This document shows, piece after piece, positions 7,219 to 14,507 of a DNA stretch of 20,635 bases (positions are counted from its first letter, which is position 1; each line of letters opens with the position of its first letter). The notes under the pieces were generated by a model. It made no database searches and was not told the DNA's origin. It saw nothing but the letters and a program-made list of their open reading frames with translations. Origin of the DNA: Chloroflexota bacterium (lineage in GTDB: Bacteria; Chloroflexota; Limnocylindria; Limnocylindrales; CSP1-4); NCBI GenBank assembly GCA_021786915.1, contig JAJYMP010000508.1, positions 1-20,635 on the forward strand, given 5' to 3'. The translations under genes and the position numbers were made by a program.

Positions 7219-7817
7219 GATTCGTCCGCCTCCTCGCGCTCGGGCGGCGCCGAGTCCCGGCGCCGGTAGAAGGTCAGCGCCGTCTCCCCGAAGCGGCGCT
7301 CGCGGACCGATGCTAGCAGCCCGACCCGCGGCTGCGGGCGGTCGCGCCAGAAGTGCTTGGCGACGACGACGCCGTCGGGCGCGAGGTGCGCGCCCAGCAG
7401 CTCGAGCGCGTGGGCCAGCGCGTCGGTGTCCGCGTACGGCGGGTCGACGAGCACCACGTCGAACTGGCCCGACGCGGCGGCACCGGCGGGGTCGCAGAGC
7501 CAGGCCACGGCGTCGCGCTTGACGATCTCGCCCCTCGGCATCAGCCCGGCCCGGCGCAGGTTCTCGGCGATGACCCTCGCCGCGCCGCCGTCCTTGTCCA
7601 CGAACACGGCCCGCGCGGCGCCCCGCGAGAGCGCCTCGATCCCGCCGGCCCCGCTCCCGGCGAACAGGTCGAGCACCACCGCCCCCGCGATCTCGGGCTC
7701 GAGCACCGCGAACAGCGTCTGCTTGACGCGGTCCGCCAGCGGGCGCGTGCCGGGCCCGGGCGCGGCGAGCCTGACGCCCTTCGCTGCACCCGCGATGACC
7801 CGCCCCGCGTCCGCCAT
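7215..7817 (-). CDS. rsmD: 16S rRNA (guanine966-N2)-methyltransferase RsmD
   Basis: RsmD uses S-adenosylmethionine to methylate G966 of 16S rRNA. The 200-aa product has an N terminus GRVIAGAAKGVRL typical of the family, the SAM-binding loop VLDLFAGSGAGGIEALSRGA, the acidic FVDKD ending strand 2 and the catalytic VDPPY motif of N2/N6 methyltransferases. The length is normal. The ATG at 7817 has GGGGAGGGGAG just upstream. It starts 18 nt after recG and overlaps coaD by 4 nt. Assignment is secure. Confidence 0.95.
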   Translation of the reverse strand: MADAGRVIAGAAKGVRLAAPGPGTRPLADRVKQTLFAVLEPEIAGAVVLDLFAGSGAGGIEALSRGAARAVFVDKDGGAARVIAENLRRAGLMPRGEIVKRDAVAWLCDPAGAAASGQFDVVLVDPPYADTDALAHALELLGAHLAPDGVVVAKHFWRDRPQPRVGLLASVRERRFGETALTFYRRRDSAPPEREEADES

Positions 7818-7835
7818 GCCGCTCCCCTCCCCGCC

Positions 7836-10148
7836 CTACGCCGCACTCGCCGGGTCGCCCGCGAACACGCGCGCCAGCCAGCCTGTCTCGAGCTCCCGCG
7901 CGAGGTCGGGCAGGTCCGCGGGGAGGCGCCCCTCGTCGTCGAGCAGCGCCTCGGCGTGGAGGCGCGCCAGCGCCGCGAGCTCGCGGTGGTCGGGGTTCGC
8001 GAGGGTGGCCACCCGGAGCCGCGGCAGGCCGCTCTGGGCGAGGCCCAGCACGTTGCCCTCTCGGCGCAGCTCGAAGTCGCGCTCGGCGAGCTCGAACCCG
8101 TCCGACGTGGCGGCGACCGCTCGCAGGCGCTCGTGCTCGGTGGTGCCCTCCGCGGCCTCGGAGACGAGCACACAGAAGGAATCGGCGGTCCCGCGCCCGA
8201 CCCGGCCGCGGAGCTGGTGGAGCTGCGCGAGGCCGAAGCGCTCCGCGCCCTCGACGACCATCATCGTGGCCTCCGCGACGTCGACGCCCACCTCGACCAC
8301 CGTGGTGCCCACAAGCACGTCGAGCTCGCCGTCGCGGAAGCGCGCCATCTCGCGGTCGCGGTCCGCGGCCTTGAGCCGGCCGTGGACGAGGCCCACGCGG
8401 AGGGGTGCCAGTTCGGCCGTCAGCCGCTCGAACTCCGCCTCCGCCGCCACCGCCCAGGCTGCCTCCACGTCCTCGTCCGGGAGCTCGTCGTCGCCGATCC
8501 AGCCCTCGTCGCCGGCATCGGCGCCCCCCGCCCCGTCCTTGGCGTCCGAGCCCGCCGCCGGCCCGATGCGCGGCACCACGACGAAGGTCCGGTGGCCCGC
8601 CTCGGCCTCCTCGCGCACCTTGCGCCACGTCCCGTCGAGCTCGGCCGGGCGGCGGATCCCCGTCCGGATCGGGACGCGCCCAGCGGGCGCGCCGCGCAGC
8701 GTGGACACGTCGAGGTCCGCGTAGAGCACCTGCCCGAGCGTGCGCGGGATCGGCGTCGCGGTCATCAGCAGCACGTGCGGCTGGCGGCCGGAGCCGGCCT
8801 TCGCCTCGAGCGAGCCGCGCTGCTCCACGCCGAAGCGGTGCTGCTCGTCCACCACGGCCAGCGCGAGGTCCGCGAACGCCACGCTCTCCTGGAGCAGCGC
8901 GTGCGTGCCCACGACCACCGGCGCCTGCCCCGACGCGATGGCCTCGAGCGCGTTCCGCCGTGCCTTCGCCTCGAGCGACCCGGTCAGCAGCGTCACGGGG
9001 ATGTCCAGGTCCGCGAGCAGGGCGGCAACGGTGGCGAGGTGCTGCCGCGCGAGCAGGTCGGTCGGGGCGAGCATGGCCGCCTGCCGGCCGGCGAGCGCCG
9101 CTGCCGCCAGCGCCCAGGCGGCCACGGCCGTCTTGCCAGACCCGACATCGCCCTGCATCAAACGCAGCATCGGCGTGGCGCGGCCCAGGTCGGCCCGGAT
9201 CTCGCTGATGGTCTGCGCCTGGTCGGGCGTGAGCGACGCCTCGAAGCCCAGCTTGCGGGCGAGCGACGCCTCGAGGGCCGCCCGAACGGCCGCGTCGCGC
9301 ACGTCGTCCACGGCGATCGGGGCGGCGAGGTCGCGGCCGCGGGACCGCCGGCGCGCCACCATCCCGACCTGGAGGGCGAGGAGCTCGTCGTAGGCGAGGC
9401 GCCGCAGCGCGGCGTCGCGCGCCTCGAAGTCCGGGGGGTAGTGGACGCTCTCGAGCGCCTCGGCGATGGGCGGCGCGGCAGCCTCGCGGCGGAGCTTGTC
9501 CGGCAGGTACTCGGGGTAGGCCCGGCCGTCGCGGTCGAGGGCCTCCCGCATGGCCGCCCGCAGCCTCGCGGCGCTCACCCCGGCGGTCAGCCGGTAGACC
9601 GGCACGATCCGACCGACGTGGAGCAGCGACACGGCCGAGGCGGGCTGGAAGTCCGGGCCCTCGATGACCATGGTGAAGCCGCGCCGCTTGAGCTTGCCCG
9701 ACACGAAGATCTCGTCGCCCTCGTGGAGCCGCCGCTCCACGAACCGGCGGCCGAACCACGTGGCCTCGGCGGACCCGGTGTCGTCCTCGAGGTACGCGGT
9801 CGTGACCTGCACCTTGCGCCGCCACGTCTGCTGGACGCGCACCGCCGTGACCCGGACGCGGGCCGAGACGACCGTCCCGTCGGGCACGTAGTGGAGGTTG
9901 GCGAGCTGCATCAGCTCGCGCAGGTCGTCGTAGCGGCGCGGCAGGTGGAACAGCAGGTCGCGCACGGTCTCGATGCCCAGGCGGCGGCCCGCCCGGCGCA
10001 GCGGTCCGGCGGCCGCGAGTCCGGACAGCGCAAGCGGGAGCGAGAGGCGCTCGACCGGATCGACGGGGATGGGCACGGCCGCGCGCGCGGTCGCGGGACG
10101 CAGCGATCGGCTGCCGCGAGCGGGGCCGGAACGCCGACGCTCGCTCAC
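7836..10148 (-). CDS. recG: ATP-dependent DNA helicase RecG
   Basis: RecG remodels stalled replication forks and Holliday junctions. The 770-aa product has an N-terminal segment with DLLFHLPRRYDDL (about 64-76), a wedge/OB-fold region (about 80-170) and two helicase lobes. Visible motifs are Q-motif-like LTPDQ, Walker A GDVGSGKT at 333-340, the RecG-type Walker B DEQH at 434-437 followed by RFGV, the motif III-like MTATPIPRTL, and QLRGRVGRG of motif VI. A gap between FVVVPRIGP and WAVAAEAEFERL, about residues 531-562, holds an acidic Gly/Asp-rich insertion. E. coli-type RecG proteins are near 690 aa, so the insertion and a longer N terminus account for the extra length. The GTG at 10148 overlaps the upstream DAK2 gene by 4 nt. 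Confidence 0.97.
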   Translation of the reverse strand: MSERRRSGPARGSRSLRPATARAAVPIPVDPVERLSLPLALSGLAAAGPLRRAGRRLGIETVRDLLFHLPRRYDDLRELMQLANLHYVPDGTVVSARVRVTAVRVQQTWRRKVQVTTAYLEDDTGSAEATWFGRRFVERRLHEGDEIFVSGKLKRRGFTMVIEGPDFQPASAVSLLHVGRIVPVYRLTAGVSAARLRAAMREALDRDGRAYPEYLPDKLRREAAAPPIAEALESVHYPPDFEARDAALRRLAYDELLALQVGMVARRRSRGRDLAAPIAVDDVRDAAVRAALEASLARKLGFEASLTPDQAQTISEIRADLGRATPMLRLMQGDVGSGKTAVAAWALAAAALAGRQAAMLAPTDLLARQHLATVAALLADLDIPVTLLTGSLEAKARRNALEAIASGQAPVVVGTHALLQESVAFADLALAVVDEQHRFGVEQRGSLEAKAGSGRQPHVLLMTATPIPRTLGQVLYADLDVSTLRGAPAGRVPIRTGIRRPAELDGTWRKVREEAEAGHRTFVVVPRIGPAAGSDAKDGAGGADAGDEGWIGDDELPDEDVEAAWAVAAEAEFERLTAELAPLRVGLVHGRLKAADRDREMARFRDGELDVLVGTTVVEVGVDVAEATMMVVEGAERFGLAQLHQLRGRVGRGTADSFCVLVSEAAEGTTEHERLRAVAATSDGFELAERDFELRREGNVLGLAQSGLPRLRVATLANPDHRELAALARLHAEALLDDEGRLPADLPDLARELETGWLARVFAGDPASAA

Positions 10149-11935
10149 TCGGCCGAGATCAGATACCGGTAGTGGGGCTGGCCGCCGTGGAGGACCTCGA
10201 CCTCGGCGCCGGGCGCGACCTCGTGGATCTTGGACGCGAGCTCCTCGGCGGCCTCGAGGCTCCCCTCGGCCCCGTAGTAGACCTCGACGATCTCGAACCC
10301 GCCCTTCATGCGACCGAACGCCGAGATCACCGCGCGGTTGGCGTCGTTGTCGAGCGCGAGCAGCCCGTCGTCGGGGTCGAGGACCATCGTCTGGCCCTTC
10401 TTGACCTTCCTGCCCGACACCGTCGCGTCGCGGACCGCCTCGGTCACCTGGACCGACAGGATCGAGCGCGCCGCAGCCGTCATCGCCGCGGCGTTCTCCC
10501 GTGCGTCCTGCGCCGGGTCGAGGCGGAGCAGGGCGGCGACGCCCTCGGCGCAGTTGCGCGTCGGGACGACGTGGACCACGCGATCCGTCATCGAGGCCAC
10601 CTGCTTCGCCGCCAGGATGACGTTGGGGTTGTTGGGCAGGATCAGGAGCTCGTCGGCAGGCGTGGCGGCGACCGCGTCGAGCAGCTCGCCCGTGGACGGG
10701 TTGGCGGTCTGGCCGCCGTGCACCACGCGGAACGCGACGTACTCCTTGAACCCCTCGGCGGTCATGGCGAGGCGCTGCGCGAGCCCCTCCGACGGCGCGA
10801 CCACGACCACGCCCAGCGGCATGCGCGTGGCGGGGACGAGCTCCTCGGTGGCGGTCCGCGCGGAGGCCGCCACCACGCGCGCGAACGGATCGCCGCAGCT
10901 GGAGCCGGACGTGGCGGGCGTGGCGGGCCTGAACGTCCCCGGCGCCCCCTCGATGAAGGCGGCGGCCCTGGCCTCGCGGACGTCGCTCGCCTGCCCGTCG
11001 AGGTTCTCGACGGTGATGCGCGTGAGGGTGCCCACCGAGAGGCCGTACGCGATGACCGCGTCTGGACGGTCGCTGTGGACGTGGACCTTGGCGACCGCAT
11101 GGTCGCCCCCGACCAGCACGGAGTCCCCGATGGTCTCGAGCTGGGCGCCGATCGCCTGGGGGTCCAGCCGCTCGCCGGGCCGAGCGTGCACGAGGTAGAC
11201 CGTCTCGTAGCCGTAGGGCGTCTCCTCCTCGATCCCGAGCAGGACGGGCGCCGACGTCGTGGCGCCCGGACTCGACGAGCCCGGCTGAGCCTGCTCGCCA
11301 TCGACGGGGAAGCCGCGGGCGGCCGCGAGCGCGCCCTCGAGCAGGCGGAACAGCCCCTGCCCGCCGGAGTCGACCACCTTGGCCTCGCGGAGCACCTCGA
11401 GCAGGGTCGGCGTCTTGGCGACCGAGCGCTCGGCGGCCTCGACCGTTGCGTCGAGGACCTTCTCGGCCTCGTTGTCGCGCTCGGCGGCGGCGATGGCGGC
11501 GGCGGAGGCCTCGCGGATGACGGTGAGGATGGTGCCCTCGACGGGGCGCTGGACCGCCGCGTAGGCCTTCTTCGTCCCGGCGTCGAGCGCGTGCGCGAGG
11601 TCGAGGCCGTTGAACCGGCGCTTGCCGTCGAGCGCATGGGCGATCCCGCCGAGGATCTGGCTGGTGATGACGCCCGAGTTGCCGCGCGCGCCCATGAGTG
11701 CGCCCTGCGCCACGGCGTGGGCAACGCGGCCGGCGTCGGCCTCCGGTCCGACGTGGAGCGCATCGGCCGCGTCGAGCGCGGCGCGCACGGTCGCGAGCAT
11801 GTTCGAGCCCGTGTCCCCGTCCGGCACCGGGAACACGTTGAGGGCGTTGACCTCGTCCACGTGGGCGGCGAGGTTGGCGACCGCGCTCCGGAAGGCCGCG
11901 AGGAACCGGGTGCCGTCACAGGTCCGGCGCGGCAT
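10145..11935 (-). CDS. fakA: DAK2-domain fatty acid kinase-like protein (FakA/YloV type)
   Basis: In Firmicutes FakA phosphorylates fatty acids held by a FakB (DegV-family) partner, feeding acyl-phosphate to PlsX and PlsY. The 596-aa product has an N-terminal DhaL-like kinase domain with the Mg-binding PVPDGDTGSNM at 36-46 and GARGNSG at 82-88. A middle region follows (YGYETVYLVHA, then HVHSDRPDAVI), and then a C-terminal DAK1-like or FakA C domain (LPNNPNVILAAKQ, VEVYYGAEG). Architecture and length fit YloV/FakA. ATG at 11935 follows GGAG. It sits between an Asp23-family gene and recG, as yloU-yloV do in Bacillus. No FakB is in the window, and plsX lies about 5 kb downstream. Kinase activity on fatty acids is inferred from family and neighbours. 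Dihydroxyacetone kinase is unlikely given this architecture. Confidence 0.88.
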   Translation of the reverse strand: MPRRTCDGTRFLAAFRSAVANLAAHVDEVNALNVFPVPDGDTGSNMLATVRAALDAADALHVGPEADAGRVAHAVAQGALMGARGNSGVITSQILGGIAHALDGKRRFNGLDLAHALDAGTKKAYAAVQRPVEGTILTVIREASAAAIAAAERDNEAEKVLDATVEAAERSVAKTPTLLEVLREAKVVDSGGQGLFRLLEGALAAARGFPVDGEQAQPGSSSPGATTSAPVLLGIEEETPYGYETVYLVHARPGERLDPQAIGAQLETIGDSVLVGGDHAVAKVHVHSDRPDAVIAYGLSVGTLTRITVENLDGQASDVREARAAAFIEGAPGTFRPATPATSGSSCGDPFARVVAASARTATEELVPATRMPLGVVVVAPSEGLAQRLAMTAEGFKEYVAFRVVHGGQTANPSTGELLDAVAATPADELLILPNNPNVILAAKQVASMTDRVVHVVPTRNCAEGVAALLRLDPAQDARENAAAMTAAARSILSVQVTEAVRDATVSGRKVKKGQTMVLDPDDGLLALDNDANRAVISAFGRMKGGFEIVEVYYGAEGSLEAAEELASKIHEVAPGAEVEVLHGGQPHYRYLISAE

Positions 11936-11960
11936 CAGGCGAGCTCCGTCGTGGGCGGCA

Positions 11961-12446
11961 TCAGGCGACGTCCGTCCCGCTCGCTGCGAGGTCCGCGGGG
12001 CCGGGCTCGCCGGGGGTGGCCGACGCCTCCCGGAGGGGCGCGATGCCGTGCTCGTGGCGGAGACGGCCGATCTTGATCGCGACCTGCTCGGGCTCCCGCC
12101 CGACGGCGTGGCGCAGGGAGTACCGCACGGCCGATTCGACCTGGCGGGCCACTTCGGCCACGGGCAGACCGTAGGCCACCAGCAGGTCGAGGTCGACCCG
12201 GAGGGCCGGCTCGAGAGTGACGTGGAGCCCGGGGTTGCCGAACCCGGCGCGGTCCAGGAGGCGCCCGAGCCGTCCGCCGCCGGCGAATCCGGACACGCCG
12301 TAGACCGACAGCACGGCCGTCCGGACCAGCTCGCGCACGGCGCGCCTGGTCACGAGCGAACGGCCGGGTCCGGGTTCTGCGGTCACGCGGGCGACGTCCT
12401 CCTCGCGGGTCGCGGGCCGACGCCCGCCGGCCTGGTCGAGTCGCAT
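11961..12446 (-). CDS. Asp23/Gls24-family protein (DUF322), YloU-type
   Basis: The 161-aa product contains the Asp23 fold pattern. It has VTRRAVRELVRTAVLSVYGV near 40-60, LHVTLEPALRVDLDLLVAYG in the middle, then LPVAEVARQVESAVRYSLRHAV and VAIKIGRLRHE. Asp23-family proteins in Gram-positive bacteria sit at the cell envelope or modulate lipid metabolism. YloU is encoded with the DAK2 protein YloV and next to rpmB, exactly as here. The ATG at 12446 follows GGGGGAG and is about 22 nt from a proposed transcription start. The gene precedes the FakA-like gene by 25 nt. Function is not established. A shorter paralogue lies between plsX and nusB. Confidence 0.85.
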   Translation of the reverse strand: MRLDQAGGRRPATREEDVARVTAEPGPGRSLVTRRAVRELVRTAVLSVYGVSGFAGGGRLGRLLDRAGFGNPGLHVTLEPALRVDLDLLVAYGLPVAEVARQVESAVRYSLRHAVGREPEQVAIKIGRLRHEHGIAPLREASATPGEPGPADLAASGTDVA

Positions 12447-12470
12447 CGGGGCGGCTCCCCCGAAGGCGTG

Positions 12471-12483
12471 TGCTACGATACCA
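12471..12483. promoter_or_regulatory. Overlapping divergent extended -10 elements (rpmB and Asp23/FakA operon)
   Basis: On the plus strand TGCTACGAT (12471-12479) is an extended -10 pointing to rpmB. On the minus strand TGGTATCGT (reading 12483 down to 12475) is an extended -10 pointing to the Asp23-family gene. The two hexamers share most of their bases. Predicted leaders are about 69 nt for rpmB and about 22 nt for the Asp23 gene. Each hexamer matches four of six consensus bases plus TGn. No -35 boxes are clear. Confidence 0.5.
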
Positions 12484-12554
12484 CCCCGTTTCTGCCGGGC
12501 TAGACCGGTGCGTCGTCGGCGTGCCGACCACATTTCCGAGGATCAAACCAGACC

Positions 12555-12752
12555 ATGGCTCGTGCCTGCGCAATCTGCGGCAAGGCGTCGATGGGCGGCT
12601 TCAACCCCCAGTCGTCGGGGATGAACCGCGTCCGCGCCCATCGCCGCTACCAGCCGAACCTCCAGCTCACGCTGCTCGCCAAGGGCGGAGGCACCGAGAA
12701 GGTGCTCGCCTGCACGCGCTGCCGCCGCACGCTGACCAAGAGCGCCCGCTAG
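12555..12752 (+). CDS. rpmB: 50S ribosomal protein L28
   Basis: This is a large-subunit ribosomal protein and the only plus-strand gene in the window. The 65-aa product starts MARACAICGK and has GFNPQSSGMNRVRAHRRYQPN and VLACTRCRRTL segments typical of L28 (quoted in part). Cys5, Cys8, Cys53 and Cys56 form two CxxC pairs, so it is the zinc-binding form. GAGGATC about 16 nt before the ATG is a weak, distant ribosome site. rpmB diverges from the Asp23-family gene, as rpmB and yloU are neighbours in Bacillus. A likely terminator follows at 12778-12803. Confidence 0.96.
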   Translation: MARACAICGKASMGGFNPQSSGMNRVRAHRRYQPNLQLTLLAKGGGTEKVLACTRCRRTLTKSAR

Positions 12753-12777
12753 AGCCCAAGTCGGCGGGTCCTCCCGG

Positions 12778-12803
12778 AGCCGGTCGCCTCGCAGCGGCCG
12801 GCT
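12778..12803 (+). terminator. Probable rpmB terminator hairpin
   Basis: AGCCGGTCGC and GCGGCCGGCT form a 10-bp stem with one U-G wobble and a 6-nt loop (CTCGCA), 25 nt after the rpmB stop. The following TCTTCGCGTT is only mildly T-rich, so efficiency is uncertain. On the other strand the same hairpin lies far downstream of the phosphoesterase gene. Confidence 0.6.
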
Positions 12804-12846
12804 TCTTCGCGTTCCGGCCCGGCCTGGTGGCCCCGGCCCACGTATG

Positions 12847-12880
12847 GCTCGGGCCTGGGACCGCCTCCCACGACCCGAGC
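12847..12880. other. Inverted repeat in the convergent rpmB/phosphoesterase intergenic region
   Basis: GCTCGGG and CCCGAGC (7 bp), then TGGGA and TCCCA (5 bp), are separated by a small internal loop around a 5-nt apex loop. There is no T-tract on either side. It may be a transcript-end or stability structure for either convergent gene. Confidence 0.35.
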
Positions 12881-13042
12881 GACGCGCGGACCCGGTCGTG
12901 CACCCAGCGGCCCTGCCGGCGCTCCCCTCGGACATTCGGTCCGGCTCGTGCCGCATCCGACGGCGCGGCCCCGCGCTCTGGCGCACGGAGCGGATCACGC
13001 GGCGCTTCCTCCGTCTGGAGGGCTGCCGGTGCACGCGGGGGC

Positions 13043-14059
13043 TCAGGGCAGGAGCGGGATCGACCTCGCGTCGGCGGCCGCGCCCAGGCGGGGCGTCCTC
13101 CAGGCGTCCTCGATCGTGCGCAGCACCGAGTAGTGCGTCGTCGGCCCGCCGAACCGGCTCCCCGGCGCCATCCCGGGCGTGGCGACGACCGTCGCGATGT
13201 GGCCGCCGCCGCCGTCGTTGGAGCTGCCCTCGTCCCACGTGACGATCAGCAGCGACCCAGCGGCGAACGCCGGGCTCTCGAGGATCGAGGGCAGGAAGGC
13301 GCGCAGGAAGTCATCGCCGGTGCGCACCGATGAGCTGTGCATGTCGTTGCGCTCGTTGGGCACGATCAGCTCGAAGTCCGCTGCGGCGGCGTCGAACCCG
13401 GCGAGCCCGGTGATCCGTGCGCAGCGCGACGAGTTGCGGCTGATCGACGTGAAGCTGATCGCCGGGTCGTGCTTGCGTGCGTAGGCGCCGGGCTGGCCCG
13501 GCCCGTCGGCAACATCGCCAGTGGACGCCACGGCTGAGCAGTCGCCCGGGAACCCCTGCTCGTACACGCGCCACGTCCGTCCCGCCGACTCCGCCTGGTC
13601 GAACAGGCTCGGCGCGTCGAGGTTGTACACGCCGTCGTCGTGGACTCCGAGCGTGTCGCCGGACACGAGCGCGATGTAGTTGGGCTCCGAGGGGTGGGCC
13701 ACCGCGTGCATCCCGGTGACCAGGCCGTAGCGGGCGATCAGCCCGTTGAGGTACGGGGCGTCGCCGCTGCCGACGATCGAGCCGTACTCCTGGTTCTCCA
13801 TGATCACGAGGTACACGTGGGCGAAGGCCGGGGCCGACGGCGACGCCGCGGAAGCCGAACCCGAAGCCGACCCTGACGGGCCTGAGGCCGTGGACGAAGC
13901 CGCCGCGGCGGGTGCCGGGTTCGACGACGCTGGCGCGGCCGACGATGCCTTCGGCGATCCGGGCGTCGCCGTGGGCGCCGGGATCGTGGCGCTGGGCCCG
14001 CATGCCGCGATGGCCAGCATCAGCGCCGCCAGCAGCGCCGCCGCGCGCCGGACGCTCAT
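13043..14059 (-). CDS. Secreted phosphoesterase-family lipoprotein (acid phosphatase/phospholipase C-like)
   Basis: The 338-aa product starts with a lipoprotein signal peptide (MSVRRAAALLAALMLAIAAC). The lipobox cysteine is Cys20, so it is likely exported and anchored to the outer face of the cytoplasmic membrane. A Ser/Ala/Pro/Gly-rich linker spans about 21-77. The catalytic domain resembles the phosphoesterase family that includes AcpA acid phosphatases and non-specific phospholipases C. Motifs are VIMENQEYG (Glu88, Asn89), HPSEPNYIALVSG (122-134), YARKHDP (193-199), NERNDMHS (235-242) and TWDEGSSNDGGGGH (274-287). Cys174 and Cys213 could form a disulfide. The substrate cannot be told from sequence. 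Its ATG at 14059 overlaps the dtd stop by 4 nt (ATGA), placing a secreted enzyme at the end of a translation-related gene run. Confidence 0.87.
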   Translation of the reverse strand: MSVRRAAALLAALMLAIAACGPSATIPAPTATPGSPKASSAAPASSNPAPAAAASSTASGPSGSASGSASAASPSAPAFAHVYLVIMENQEYGSIVGSGDAPYLNGLIARYGLVTGMHAVAHPSEPNYIALVSGDTLGVHDDGVYNLDAPSLFDQAESAGRTWRVYEQGFPGDCSAVASTGDVADGPGQPGAYARKHDPAISFTSISRNSSRCARITGLAGFDAAAADFELIVPNERNDMHSSSVRTGDDFLRAFLPSILESPAFAAGSLLIVTWDEGSSNDGGGGHIATVVATPGMAPGSRFGGPTTHYSVLRTIEDAWRTPRLGAAADARSIPLLP

Positions 14060-14502
14060 CGGTCTGCGGTGTCGAGCCAGATCGTGAACGGCCCGTCGTT
14101 GACCAGTTCGACTGCCATCTCCGCCCCGAACTCGCCGAGCGCCGTGCGTACACCCAGCGCCTCGATCCCGGCCGCCACGCGCCGCCACAGCTCGACCGCC
14201 ACGCCCGGCGCGGCCGCGTCGGTGAAGCCCGGCCGCCGGCCGCGCCTCGTGTCCGCGTACAGCGTGAACTGGCTGACCACGAGCGCCTCGCCGCCGACAT
14301 CGAGCAGCGAGCGGTTCGTCCGCCCGTCCGCGTCCTCGAAGATCCGCAGCTCGCAGACGCGCCGCGCGAGGGCGTCGGCGGTCGCGGCGTCGTCATCGTG
14401 GCCCACGCCCAGCAGGACCAGCAGGCCGGCGCCGATCGATCCGACCGAGCGCTCCCCCACCCTGACCTCGGCCCGGGTCACCCGCTGGAGCAGCGCGCGC
14501 AT
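14056..14502 (-). CDS. dtd: D-aminoacyl-tRNA deacylase
   Basis: DTD hydrolyses D-amino acids wrongly attached to tRNA and also removes glycine from tRNA-Ala. The 148-aa product begins MRALLQRVTRAEV and carries both active-site signatures: SQFTLYAD (77-84) and NDGPFT (135-140), the latter a variant of NxGPxT. The length is normal for the bacterial enzyme. It starts five nt after the rpe stop, without a clear ribosome site, and its stop overlaps the phosphoesterase start. Assignment is secure. Confidence 0.96.
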   Translation of the reverse strand: MRALLQRVTRAEVRVGERSVGSIGAGLLVLLGVGHDDDAATADALARRVCELRIFEDADGRTNRSLLDVGGEALVVSQFTLYADTRRGRRPGFTDAAAPGVAVELWRRVAAGIEALGVRTALGEFGAEMAVELVNDGPFTIWLDTADR

Positions 14503-14507
14503 GCGGG

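Larger units (their letters stand above)
12753..13042. other. 290-nt intergenic region between convergent rpmB and phosphoesterase genes
   Basis: I see no supported gene. It contains the two inverted repeats listed separately. Open frames crossing it on both strands show no recognisable protein sequence, start signal or family motif. Confidence 0.6.

Noticed and set aside
6706..9825. A 1,039-codon minus-strand frame that merges coaD with a long Arg/Gly/Ala-rich upstream extension
   Set aside because: Only the last 170 residues (coaD) are real. The rest is an alternative frame of recG and rsmD. It is not a fusion protein.
7353..12076. Very long plus-strand open frames (939 and 634 codons) opposite rsmD, recG, the FakA-like gene and the Asp23-family gene
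   Set aside because: Stop codons are rare in high-GC antisense frames. The minus-strand genes carry intact motifs, while these translations are low in complexity and have no family features.
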